Positions 22,576 through 32,084 of a stretch of DNA of 64,000 nucleotides are shown here, in pieces. The notes beneath the pieces were generated by a model. That model worked only from the letters and a program-made list of their open reading frames with translations, did no database searches and was not told the origin of the DNA. The number at the start of each line of letters is the position of its first letter. Position 1 is the first letter of the stretch. The DNA comes from Ryuthela nishihirai. Its lineage: Eukaryota > Arthropoda > Arachnida > Araneae > Heptathelidae. The translations under genes and the position numbers were made by a program. The stretch lies in assembly GCA_038380435.1 (NCBI GenBank), contig JAWZYU010000010.1, forward strand, positions 49,386,135 through 49,450,134, in the 5' to 3' direction.

Positions 22576-25500
22576 CCTCAAGCAGCCATGGGCTACGGAG
22601 GTCCAACCAGACCGTGCAATTTAGTTCTCCAAGCAAGTCTATCCTGAGCTACATCTACTGCATCTGGCCACTGCACACCAATTCTAACAAGGTCCTGTTT
22701 GACATTGTCTGCCCACCGCATCCTAGGTCTCCCCTTCTTTCTGAGGCCTTTAGGCACACTGTTCATAACCCTATTCGCCAATCTATAATTATTCATACGG
22801 GCAACATGGCCAAACCAACGGAGTCTCTCTCTGCACAATATGCTGCTTAAAGGAGGTTGCAAACTCCTTTTCCTAATCTCATCATTAGTTACAAAGTTGA
22901 ACCACCTAATGCCCAAGATACTGCGTAAGCATCTGGAATCAAAAGCATCTAGTTTCCTGTTATCTTGTTTACAAAGTGTCCAAGTTTCACTACCATAACT
23001 AACCCTAGAAAGAACCAAACTATTATACAGTCTAATTTTAGTTTTTAGGTGTATACGCCTATTTCTCCACACTCTCCATAGATTCTTAAAAGTCCCAGCA
23101 GCAATCCCTATTCGTCTGTTAATCTCATGCCGCACATCACCATTATCTGTTACATAGCTCCCAAGATAATTAAACTGTGACACCTGCTCAAGACTGCAAC
23201 CATTCAGATTAACTGAATCACAGCCTGCCTGACCAATTTTCATCACTTTAGTTTTCTCTCTGTTTATAACCAAACCTACTCTACTACCAGTCTCATCAAC
23301 GGCTCGAATGAAAGAGTTCATCTCATCAACATCGTTTGCCAGAAGGGCTAAATCATCAGCATAATCTAAATCAGAAATTTTCCTATCTCCAGCCCATTTA
23401 AGGCCAAAATCTTTCCCTTGAAGTGAATTTCGCATAACATAATCAATAACCAAGCTAAAGAGAAAAGGAGACAAAATGCACCCTTGTCGAACACCAGAAG
23501 TAATGCTAAACCAATTGCTACAAGCCTTACCAACTCTCACACACGACTCAGTGTTATTATAGAGAGCTTTCATAATGTTAACTAACTTGTCTGGTATACC
23601 ATATGATCTCACAATCAACCACAAATTATGACGATCAACAGAGTCGAAAGCCTTTTTGAAATCAACAAAGCTAGCAACCAAAGGTTTCTGAAACTCTAAA
23701 CATTTCTCAAGAATCTGCCTAAGTGAAAATATCTGATCTACACATCCCCTACCACTTCTGAATCCACATTGCTCATCACGCAATTGCCTGTCAACCAGAT
23801 TCTTAATTCTATTAAGCACAATCATGGAAAGAACTTTACCTGGAACAGAGAGTAGGCTGATACCCCTATAGTTATCACAAGAACTGCGATCACCTTTTTT
23901 GAAAATAGGGATAACAATAGCTCTGGTAAAATCCTTAGGAACCATGCCTTTATCATAAAAGATATTCAGAATTTCAGTCATCCAAGTGGTAACCGAAACA
24001 TTCCCAGCTCTAAGCATTTCCGTAGTAATTTCATCTACCCCTGGGGATTTATGAAGTTTAAGTTTAGAAACAGCCAAACTAACTTCAGATTGTGTTATAG
24101 GGCCAACATTAAAGCCACCAATGCATCTATCATCATTGCAAACAATGGGAGTAGAACTAACTACATTGTTTAGAACATCACTGAAATGCTCAGCCCACCT
24201 AGCCATGACAGAATCCTCCCCTTCTATAACCTTACCTTGTTTATCCTTCAATCCTTGTATGCCTGTCCGTTTTCTACCACACAAAACATTAACTATCTGG
24301 TACAGCTCTCTGCTGTTGTGCTGTCTAACTGCTTCCTCGGCTTTGTCAGCCAAACCATCAAGCCAAAAATTTTTATCAGCAGCTAACTGATCCTTTACAA
24401 GTTTATTAAGGTCTCTGTAATGCTTTCTATTAGGACTAGTAGGGTATTGATTAAGGGCATTCCTGCAGTTCTTTCTTTCCGAAATAAGCTCAAGTGCCTT
24501 ATCACTCAGATAATTTTGCCTCTTCTGCTCCTTTTTTCCTAAAAGAGTACTGTTAGTGTCCAAAAAAGCCTGTTTAAAATGATCCCATTCTTCCTCAACT
24601 TCAGTAGTAAGCAAACCATGACTGTCATAATGACTAAGTAACCTATCATGGTAAGCTTTGGCTATAACTGGATCTTTCAGAGCTTCAGTATTAAAAGTAA
24701 ATTTTTTAACCCTAGCACAACACTTTTTAAGTTTAAGTTGCAACACACTTTTAACAAGGTAATGGTCAGATCCAATTTCAGCTCCCCTATATGCCCTGGT
24801 ATTCCTAACAGAACTAGTCCATTTGCTGTTAATTAATATGTAATCAATCATATTCCTATGCAGCCCATCAGGTGAAACCCATGTGTACTTATGTATGTCG
24901 CGGTGTTTGTAATAAGTGTTAGTTATTCTGAATCCATTGAGTTTACTTACCTGTAGGAGACGTTGCCCATTGCTATTGCAGCTACCAATACCAAAAGGGC
25001 CTATTACTCCTCCCCAAAGGTCAGAGTCAGTACCAACTTTGGCATTGAAGTCACCAAGAACAAGGGTAATATCTCCTTTCTTGACAGAATTCAAAATATC
25101 CTGAAGTTGTTCATAAAACCTATCCTTCTCATCCTCATCGGCATCCTCAGTGGGGGCATAACAGCAGATAACATTCAAGTCTTTAACGCTTGTCTGAAAT
25201 TTTGCTGTAAGAAACCTTTCATTAATGCACTCATATCCTAGAAGAGCATCACTAGCGTGTCTGCTGAGAAGCAGACCCACGCCTTGGTGATGCTTTTTGT
25301 CGTCCCTCCCTGAAAAGAGAAATTTAAGATTATTTTTAAGAATCTGACCTTTATCTGTCCATCTGGTCTCTTGCAAGCCGAGAATATCTAAATTATAACG
25401 GTGGAATTCTTGTGTGAGGACATCAAGAGAAAAAGCTCTGTGCAGAGTCCTCACATTCCAACTACCTATGGAGAGAAAATGGTTAGTGGGATGTTTAAAG

Positions 25501-26102
25501 AAACTATGTTTATTGAGAGAGGGAATGCCGACAATATCAAACAGCCCCCTAATCGCAGACATGGGGCAAAGACCCGTTCCCCCACTACTAAAGGCTGAAG
25601 CCATCTACACTGGAAGACTTCCTCCAATGTAGAATTTGACGATGCCAATAGAAGCAAAGAGTTCAGGTGCCTGCGATGACTTCTGCTCAGGATTATCCAC
25701 CAGCTGATAAACATATCCTGTGGATCTATTCACTTGGGGCTGTCAACCCACAAACAAAAAGAAAACACAGCGGAAGATTTTCCCTCCACAGAAGCCCACC
25801 AGTGCAGCAAAATCAGGATCCATAATCAAGCTCAGAGCCATATATCTGTCCAGTCCAGTAGGTTTATATGGTCAGCACCAGGACCCTGTGTGGTTGACCA
25901 CTCCTCAGCAGGGTAGAAAAAAAAGAAAAGTAGCCATAGTTGTCCAGATCAGTAGGCCACACTAATCTGGCAGCCCTCCCCTTCCGTTCACTTCCACAAG
26001 AGAGTATCTCTTTTGAAAGTTACTAACGGTCCGCACCACGAGAAGGCGGGGTTGGACATTAGGTGCTAGGCCTGGCCGGTTCTATGCATCATCACAGGGG
26101 AT
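22555..26102 (-). mobile_element. RTE-clade LINE, apparently full length
   Basis: A 3548-bp insertion between two 128-bp repeats. Joining the flanks at TGAT (22551-22554 and 26103-26106, probable 4-bp TSD) restores the repeat phase. It has an ~500-bp leader, one long open reading frame, almost no 3' UTR and an (ATG)n end. The intact frame and clean boundaries indicate recent insertion. Confidence 0.88.
22593..25604 (-). CDS. RTE LINE endonuclease/reverse transcriptase, intact 1003-residue frame
   Basis: This protein would nick genomic DNA and reverse-transcribe the element's RNA onto the nick. Residues about 45-285 form an apurinic-type endonuclease: SWNVRT (48-53), LQETRW (77-82), GDFNAKVG (184-191), IDYILINSKW and the catalytic GSDH (278-281). 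A linker leads to the reverse transcriptase: KLHKSPGVDEITTEML, AIVIPIFKKGD, FVDFKKAFDSVDR, GVRQGCILSPFLF and YADD at 748-751. The C-terminal region has RLRWFGHVARM and GRPRMRWADNVK, characteristic of RTE-like proteins. The length is typical for RTE. Met at 25604 is the first in-frame start I can support; the true start could lie slightly upstream. No ORF1 was recognised. Potentially active. Confidence 0.93.
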   Translation of the reverse strand: MASAFSSGGTGLCPMSAIRGLFDIVGIPSLNKHSFFKHPTNHFLSIGSWNVRTLHRAFSLDVLTQEFHRYNLDILGLQETRWTDKGQILKNNLKFLFSGRDDKKHHQGVGLLLSRHASDALLGYECINERFLTAKFQTSVKDLNVICCYAPTEDADEDEKDRFYEQLQDILNSVKKGDITLVLGDFNAKVGTDSDLWGGVIGPFGIGSCNSNGQRLLQVSKLNGFRITNTYYKHRDIHKYTWVSPDGLHRNMIDYILINSKWTSSVRNTRAYRGAEIGSDHYLVKSVLQLKLKKCCARVKKFTFNTEALKDPVIAKAYHDRLLSHYDSHGLLTTEVEEEWDHFKQAFLDTNSTLLGKKEQKRQNYLSDKALELISERKNCRNALNQYPTSPNRKHYRDLNKLVKDQLAADKNFWLDGLADKAEEAVRQHNSRELYQIVNVLCGRKRTGIQGLKDKQGKVIEGEDSVMARWAEHFSDVLNNVVSSTPIVCNDDRCIGGFNVGPITQSEVSLAVSKLKLHKSPGVDEITTEMLRAGNVSVTTWMTEILNIFYDKGMVPKDFTRAIVIPIFKKGDRSSCDNYRGISLLSVPGKVLSMIVLNRIKNLVDRQLRDEQCGFRSGRGCVDQIFSLRQILEKCLEFQKPLVASFVDFKKAFDSVDRHNLWLIVRSYGIPDKLVNIMKALYNNTESCVRVGKACSNWFSITSGVRQGCILSPFLFSLVIDYVMRNSLQGKDFGLKWAGDRKISDLDYADDLALLANDVDEMNSFIRAVDETGSRVGLVINREKTKVMKIGQAGCDSVNLNGCSLEQVSQFNYLGSYVTDNGDVRHEINRRIGIAAGTFKNLWRVWRNRRIHLKTKIRLYNSLVLSRVSYGSETWTLCKQDNRKLDAFDSRCLRSILGIRWFNFVTNDEIRKRSLQPPLSSILCRERLRWFGHVARMNNYRLANRVMNSVPKGLRKKGRPRMRWADNVKQDLVRIGVQWPDAVDVAQDRLAWRTKLHGLVGPP

Positions 26103-26103
26103 T

Positions 26104-26744
26104 GATATATATGTTTTATTTTATTCCCATTGTTATACTATAACTATAGTTTTATCTATCTATACAAGGGGTACGCCAGTTACATACACATTTCCAGGGG
26201 GTACGTGAAGCATAAAAGGTTGAGAACCACTGATATATATGTTTTATTTTATTCCCATTGTTATACTATAACTATAGTTTTATCTATCTATACAAGGGGT
26301 ACGCCAGTTACATACACATTTCCAGGGGGTACGTGAAGCATAAAAGGTTGAGAACCACTGATATATATGTTTTATTTTATTCCCATTGTTATACTATAAC
26401 TATAGTTTTATCTATCTATACAAGGGGTACGTCAGTTACATACACATTTCCAGGGGGTACGTGAAGCACAAAAGGTTGAGAACCACTGATATATATGTTT
26501 TATTTTATTCCCATTGTTATACTATAACTATAGATTTATCTATCTATACAAGGGGTACGACAGTTACATACACATTTCCAGCGGGTACGTGAAGCACAAA
26601 AGGTTGAGAACCACTGATATATATGTTTTATTTTATTCCCATTGTTATACTATAACTATAGATTTATCTATCTATACAAGGGGTACGACAGTTACATACA
26701 CATTTCCAGGGGATACGTGAAGCATAAAAGGTTGAGAACCACTG
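26104..26744. repeat. 128-bp tandem repeat, right block of five units
   Basis: Units end at 26232, 26360, 26488, 26616 and 26744. The last three carry shared changes (GTACGACAG, AAGCACAAAAGG), showing local homogenisation after the array formed. Confidence 0.95.
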
Positions 26745-26754
26745 TCATAGATAA

Positions 26755-27191
26755 CAGACTGGATTAAGGTATGGCCCTTTGCTCTGTAATAGTTATGATC
26801 CTTTACTCTGTAATAGTTATGATCCTTTGCTCTAAAGTAGCAATGCCCCTATGATCTACTGTAGTTACAGCCCTTTGCTCTGTAATAGTTATGCCCTTTT
26901 GCTTTTCGTTACATCCCTTTGCTCTGTAATAGTTATGATCCTTTGCTCTGTAATAGTTATGATCCTTTGCTCTGTAATAGTTATGATCCTTTGCTCTGTA
27001 ATAGTTATGATCCTTTGCTCTGTAATAGTTATGATCCTTTGCTCTGTAATAGTTATGATCCTTTGCTCTGTAATAGTTATGATCCTTTGCTCTGAAGTAG
27101 CAATGCCCCTATGATCTACTGTGGTTACAGCCCTTTGCTCTGTAACAGTTAGGCCCTTTTGCTCTTCATTAGTTACGTCCCTTTGATCTGT
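26755..27191. repeat. 24-bp tandem repeat, left part of a split array
   Basis: Unit GATCCTTTGCTCTGTAATAG plus TTAT. The central units (about 26930-27095) are almost identical and the edges are degenerate. The array resumes at 29900 beyond nested insertions. Confidence 0.92.
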
Positions 27192-27369
27192 GGTTGGGTT
27201 GGGTTTTTTTACCTCTAAGAGGAAGATTTTTTTTGCACAGAAATGCACTAAATGGCTATCTCACAAAGACCCCGAAGCTCAGAGAAGATTGCGGGGAGGT
27301 GACCCACTAGACAACTGTTAAGAGACAAATGTTAGCCTCCCGTCAAGACCATCCAGGGTGTTCTTTAAC
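27192..27369 (-). mobile_element. SINE-A, 3' half of a split copy
   Basis: Starts GGTTGGGTTGGG within the 24-bp array and stops at GTGTTCTTTAAC, where the LINE begins. It continues at 29731. Confidence 0.85.
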
Positions 27370-28288
27370 TTTTCTTTTTAAGAATATAGATTTTTATTAT
27401 ATAAAAATAAAGAATACAATTTATTTACCATTTGACCCGCAAAGCTAAATAGCTTATCTGCAGGAAAATGAATAAATTAAATTAAACATAGGTCAGCCAC
27501 AAAACTGATATGCATCAAATAAATTCTCCAAACACAACGCAAATCATCAGCTAATTAGATATTCTCAAATATTTTTTCAATTCGATATTTGAAATTATTA
27601 ATTCGATTTCGATATTATTAAAAGAATCAATATTTAGTATTTCCTTTGGGATAACATTAAAAATAAGTGTATTTGATAATCGGAGGTACGTTTTCTATAA
27701 TTATTTCGAAAAGTAGGAATTTTGTAATACACTTGGTTTGGAAGTCTTGTAATTTTATTGCGTTGAATTTTTAGTTTGCGTGTTTCGTCAAAAAATATTT
27801 AATTATTAAGTTATGTTTATATAAATTACTGTAGGATAAAAGGGTCAAACATTTTAATCTATCTGTTGAAGATTTATAATTTTTTTGCAAATGAAACGGA
27901 ATAATATTTTTAGCTATTAATAGATTGCATTTTTTCTGTTTTATTTGTGTTAGTTAAGTTAGTAGTTCCATGCACAATTATCCCATAATTTAAAATCGAT
28001 TCGCATATTGCTTTATAAAATAATACACAGGTTTCCATATTTAGTACGTATTTTAATTTTCGAATGTTTATTGCTGATATTCCCAAGCTTTCTCATATGT
28101 GGGATATATGAGCATTCCACCTTAAATATTCATCAAAAACGATTCCTAAGTATTTATTTGATTTACTTGCTCAAAAGTGGACCACTACATAATGATTCAC
28201 AATTAGAAGCATCCTTTTTTTTTGCAATTTATTTTGTGTGTTTTGATAAAGATATTTCGATGAATATTAAATCTTGGTGAGTGTATAA

Positions 28289-28489
28289 TCATTCATTTGT
28301 TTTTTTCTCATTTAAGTAGATTTTATTATGATTTAACCATCTAAATATATTATTGTAATCTGTTTGAATCTCTGAAATGCTATCATTTAAATATTTGTGA
28401 TTGTTTATTAAAACAATGTCGTCAGCATATAAATAAATAGCACGTTTTAATTTTACATTGAACAAATCATTCATGCATACCAGGAACAA
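28289..28489 (-). pseudogene. LINE reverse-transcriptase palm fragment (YADD)
   Basis: About 66 codons with LYADDIVLINNHKYL and RWLNHNKIYLNEKK, nearly the same as the palm segment at 3404-3844. The upstream part runs into an altered frame at 28490-28600 and then the solo-LTR-like insertion. It has no function on its own; its value is as an aligned partner for the other copy, from which subfamily divergence can be read. Confidence 0.85.
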
Positions 28490-28606
28490 TAAAGGACCTA
28501 AAATTGAACCTTGTGGAATTCCATATGGTGTAATTACCTTTTTTGCTGTAACAATTTTTTATTTTAGTAATTGTGTATCTGTCTGATAAATAATTCCGAA
28601 ACCAAT

Positions 28607-29453
28607 TGTCATGTCCCACGAATTTTATATTTATTTATTTATATTGTTGTACATATTTTTATGTGTTCTTGGAAATGTTTGTGCTGGGATGACTCACTGT
28701 TGTTGTTTTTCATGTCTAAAGCTGCTCCATGTAAGTGGTGACGAATGCCAGCAGTTGTTTATGCCGTAAATGACTAGCCTAGTGGGCGCTAGTGCACCGA
28801 CGAGGCTAGGCGGTAGATTTGAAGCGTTAGTCGTGGTGCGAGCACGTTGAACGAAAGGTCGTGTCAACAAGCGTCGGAAAGGCGCCGCCCATACTCAAAA
28901 GAAAGAAACCCTTGAAATGAGGGTGCGATTCCAAAGGGGAATCTGTTTTATTCTTATGGTTCAGAAGGAACCACAGTGCAGGAAAAAGTTGGTTATCTTT
29001 TTGCCGAGTTTTGAGGTCTGTAAAGTGAGGATTCGCAAAGCGTGCGATTCTCCACCTCATTATTAATGTTTGCAGCAGCGAAGCAGCAAAGGCCCACGGA
29101 GTTCAGCGCATTAACAGCACATAGCTGTATATATTATAAATAAAACTGTCATCCCTAGCTAACTCTCGTGCAGTAATTAATGGACTGTTCTTATTCATCA
29201 TTCGACACCAGTTTCTTCAAGGCGTGCAGTGGCACGGGCTTAAAAACCCGCGTACCTGTAATTTTCACCCAAGTGAGGGTGAAGTAATTATTAAGCAACA
29301 ATCGCATCGTCCTCCGGCGGCCACAACGTTTGGCTCAGTCTCCATAGATCTGAGAAGGGAGGACATCACATCTGGTCCAGTCGGACGGGATCCGAACCCA
29401 GGTCAACACCTCTGATTTAGTCCGACAGTATCTAACCTTTTTGGGTCATCACA
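28607..29453. mobile_element. Candidate solo LTR (847 bp) inside the LINE
   Basis: The inserted block begins TGTCATGTCCC and ends GGGTCATCACA, so it has TG...CA termini. It is flanked by exact 5-bp repeats CCAAT at 28602-28606 and 29454-29458. The other LINE copy has the uninterrupted sequence AAACCAATCTAAC. These are the marks of an LTR retrotransposon reduced to one LTR. No gag or pol is present. A tRNA-like B-box word near 29390 (minus strand, GGTTCGGATCC) leaves room for a composite. Confidence 0.68.
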
Positions 29454-29730
29454 CCAATCTAACATTATACAGCGAATATCGTGATTTTCCAATTTTTTAG
29501 TAAAATGTTATGATCTATTGTATTGAAGGTTTTCTGTAAATCTAAGAACATGTTACAATTTTTTTCTCTACTACTCAATGATTTGTTAATGTTATTTGCA
29601 ATTTTAGAAATTAGTTGAATTGTGTTTTTTCCTTTTTGAAAGACAAATGGATTTTGATTAATTATATTTTGCTTAAGTAAAAAATTGCATACATTATTAT
29701 AAATATATTTTTGAACAGAATATACTTGAA

Positions 29731-29899
29731 TAGGGTATGGATCTCCCGCACGAGGGCTTTACGACTCATCCAATGGACGGTGACCTTTCCAAGCCTATCG
29801 GTGTCCCTTACTGACCAAGTGCAGGGCAGGGAGTTTTGTTGAAATAAATCTGAATGCTGGCCCATCTGGAACTCTAACCTGGGAACAGCAGATTACTTG
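29731..29899 (-). mobile_element. SINE-A, 5' half of a split copy
   Basis: Resumes at AGGGTATGGATCTCCCGCAC and ends in the degraded tRNA-like head. The 24-bp array follows directly. Confidence 0.82.
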
Positions 29900-30338
29900 C
29901 CCTTTGGTCTACGGTAATTACGTCCTTTGTTCTATAGTTGATATGGCCATTTGCTGTAAAGCAGTCATTGCTCAAAAATAGTTACATCTCTGTGGTAGCT
30001 GTTTCCCTTTCCTCTACAATAGTTACATCCCTTTGCTCTAAAGTAGTTAACGTCCATTTGCTCTATAGTAGTTAACGTCCATTTGCTCTATAGTAGTTAT
30101 GCCTCTTTTTCTCTACGTTAGTTACGACTCTTTTCCTCTACAGTGGTTATATCCCTTTATTCTACAGTAATTTTGCCTCTTTTTTCGTAATAGTTACACA
30201 ACTCTGCTCTATGGTAATTACCCTTCTTTTTCTCTATCGCAGTTACCCACCTTTGTTCTTTAGTAGTTACGCTTCTTTTTCTCTATAGCAGTTATGTCCA
30301 TTTGCTCTTACAATTACGCTTCTTTTTCTCTACAATAG
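29900..30338. repeat. 24-bp tandem repeat, right degenerate part
   Basis: Imperfect units such as CTCTATAGTAGTTATGCCTC and CTCTACAATAGTTACATCCC. Clearly the same family as 26755-27191 but older and of variable length; remnants extend to about 30770 beyond the next SINE. Confidence 0.82.
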
Positions 30339-30719
30339 GGCGGGGGTGGCTCAGTCAGTAGCGCGCCAGGCTCGTAATCTGTAGTTCCCAGATTCGAGTC
30401 CCAGCTGGGTCAACGTTGAGATTTATCTCCGCAAAATTCCCCGCTTCTGCCCACGGTCACTAGGTGACATCGATGGGCTTGGAAAGGCCGCCGTCCGTCG
30501 GATGGGACGTTAAGCCATGACCACGTGTGGTGGAGAGCCATACCCTGTGCACGTTAAAGAACACGCTGGATGGCCTTCATGGGAGGCTACCATCTGTCTC
30601 CCAACAGCTGTTCCAGTGGGTCCCCTTCCCCAACCTTCTCTGAGCCTTCGGGGTCCACGTGACCTGGCCATTTAGCCCATGGTGTGCAAAAAAGTTCCGC
30701 TCAGAGGTAAACAACCCAA
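30339..30719 (+). mobile_element. SINE-A copy with 11-bp TSD
   Basis: Inserted in the degenerate 24-bp array with TSD CTCTACAATAG (30328-30338 and 30720-30730). Confidence 0.93.
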
Positions 30720-30770
30720 CTCTACAATAGTTACGCTCCTTTTCTTTATAGTAATTACTCTCCTTCTCTG

Positions 30771-31321
30771 ACCTTATCATAAAGTTACTTCACCTCAAGT
30801 TTCTTCTTTTTGCCGTGTTTACAAATGATACAAAATCAATACCAAATATCGCAATATATACAACTTCAGAAATTCCGATTCCCAACACCATCATTGAGCT
30901 CTCAGAACCAACACAAGTATGGTTCGAAACCGTGTGTTGAAACAATTCCCGACTCTGACCAAGCTGAAAAGCAAAATTAATTTCCTGTCACTCCTTGTGC
31001 GCGAGTTGTAGCGAGAGCAAATAATTAAATCTTGTCAATGTCTTAATTACAAACCGTTCATCCGAAGGTCATCGGAAGGGCGTTCGTACTTTGCGATGTC
31101 GCTTGACAGGCGGATTAGAGGCAACAGCAGGGAGGTAAGTTTCGTCCACAGCCTAGAAATAAAAGATACGATGACAGGAATTAGGTTCCTTTTAGGATTA
31201 TGATGTGCTTCAAAACTCTTCTGCGATGTCAATAACGCGTGACAAGTTTCTAAATGATGATGTTGCTGTTTACTGCGGGTATCACAAGAAATGGCGGATT
31301 ACCGAACGGGATGCATCAATT
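30771..31321. other. Unassigned spacer
   Basis: No recognised feature. A segment near 31000 (GCGCGAGTTGTAGCGAGAGC) has an inverse partner near 35640-35665. Confidence 0.4.
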
Positions 31322-31708
31322 CGGTTGTTTTACATCTGAGCGTCTTTTTTTGCCTTTGTTATTTTTGGCAAACAGTGGATTAAATGGATAAGTCACTAGT
31401 ACCCCAAGGGTTCAGAGAACATAGAGGAAGGGGATCCACTGGACATCTTTTAGGAGAGAGATTACTGTCACAGGGTATGGCTTTCTTCTGCACACCGAAC
31501 CACGGCTTAATTCCCATCCGACACACCAAGTCCATTACTGTCCCTCTCTCACCTAGAGCAGGGAGACACCAATGGGCTCGGAAAGACCGGGGTCGGTCGG
31601 CGCGTCCAATTGGCCAAAAAATGGAGCAAGACCAGATCCATATGTGATTCAAACCTGGGAGCTGCATATTACGAGCCTGGCGCGCTACCGACTAAGTCAA
31701 CCTCCGCA
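31322..31708 (-). mobile_element. SINE-A copy, old and rearranged
   Basis: Tail and head are recognisable (GGTTGTTTTACATCTGAGCG at left; CGCGCTACCGACTAAGTC at right). The centre is shortened and contains a duplicated GGAGACACCAATGGGCTCGG-like segment. Confidence 0.72.
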
Positions 31709-32084
31709 GCTGCTTCAAAGGAAGATAAGGCGCCAGTAACCTTTGTTCGGTTGATAAATCGTTTTTGACACCCTAACTTTCTTTGAAGTTAATGCGAATT
31801 CTTTAAGCGATTACTTGATTATTGTGCTTTATTTTTAACTCTTTATGTACATACAGGGAGATCTTAAATTTATTTAAATTTCGATTTTTAACACTGTTCG
31901 TTCAAAACCTCTTGAATATCAAACTCAATGCAAAAATTTTCTTGCGCTGGGAGATAAGAGCTCACGTCCTACCGATAATATACCAGGTACTCTGACCACT
32001 AACTCCTGATTGCCGATCAGCGTTCCACCAATAATGAAATGAACCTTCCGTCAGCACTACACAATCGTATCTTCATGTGAAAGA
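31709..32084. other. Unassigned spacer before the satellite
   Basis: Ordinary AT-rich sequence. No gene recognised. Confidence 0.4.

Larger units (their letters stand above)
21718..26744. mobile_element. hAT-type element made of 128-bp repeats, hosting an RTE LINE
   Basis: The left terminus is CAGGGTTCTCAACGAGGGGT and the right terminus is GGTTGAGAACCACTG, inverted repeats of the CAG(T)GGTTCTCAAC kind known from hAT elements. Exact 8-bp TSD TCATAGAT at 21710-21717 and 26745-26752. Between them are a unique left part (to about 21905), five 128-bp repeats, an RTE LINE and five more repeats. Without the LINE the element is about 1.5 kb. No transposase is encoded. Confidence 0.88.
27370..29730 (-). 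mobile_element. CR1/Jockey-like LINE, 5'-truncated, inside SINE-A
   Basis: Second copy of the 2.3-5.8 kb LINE family, from the 3' UTR (CCCGCAAAGCTAAATAGCTT near 27435) to a point matching about position 3990 of the first copy. It lacks the MITE that the first copy carries and is itself interrupted at 28607-29453. Confidence 0.88.

Noticed and set aside
21917..26720. Repeated 68-codon open stretches beginning MLYYNYSFIYLY
   Set aside because: They are the 128-bp repeat read in phase; there is no domain and the repeats lie inside a transposon.
28607..29453. A protein gene on the minus strand (28827-29060)
   Set aside because: It lies within the candidate solo LTR, is short and has no recognisable domain.
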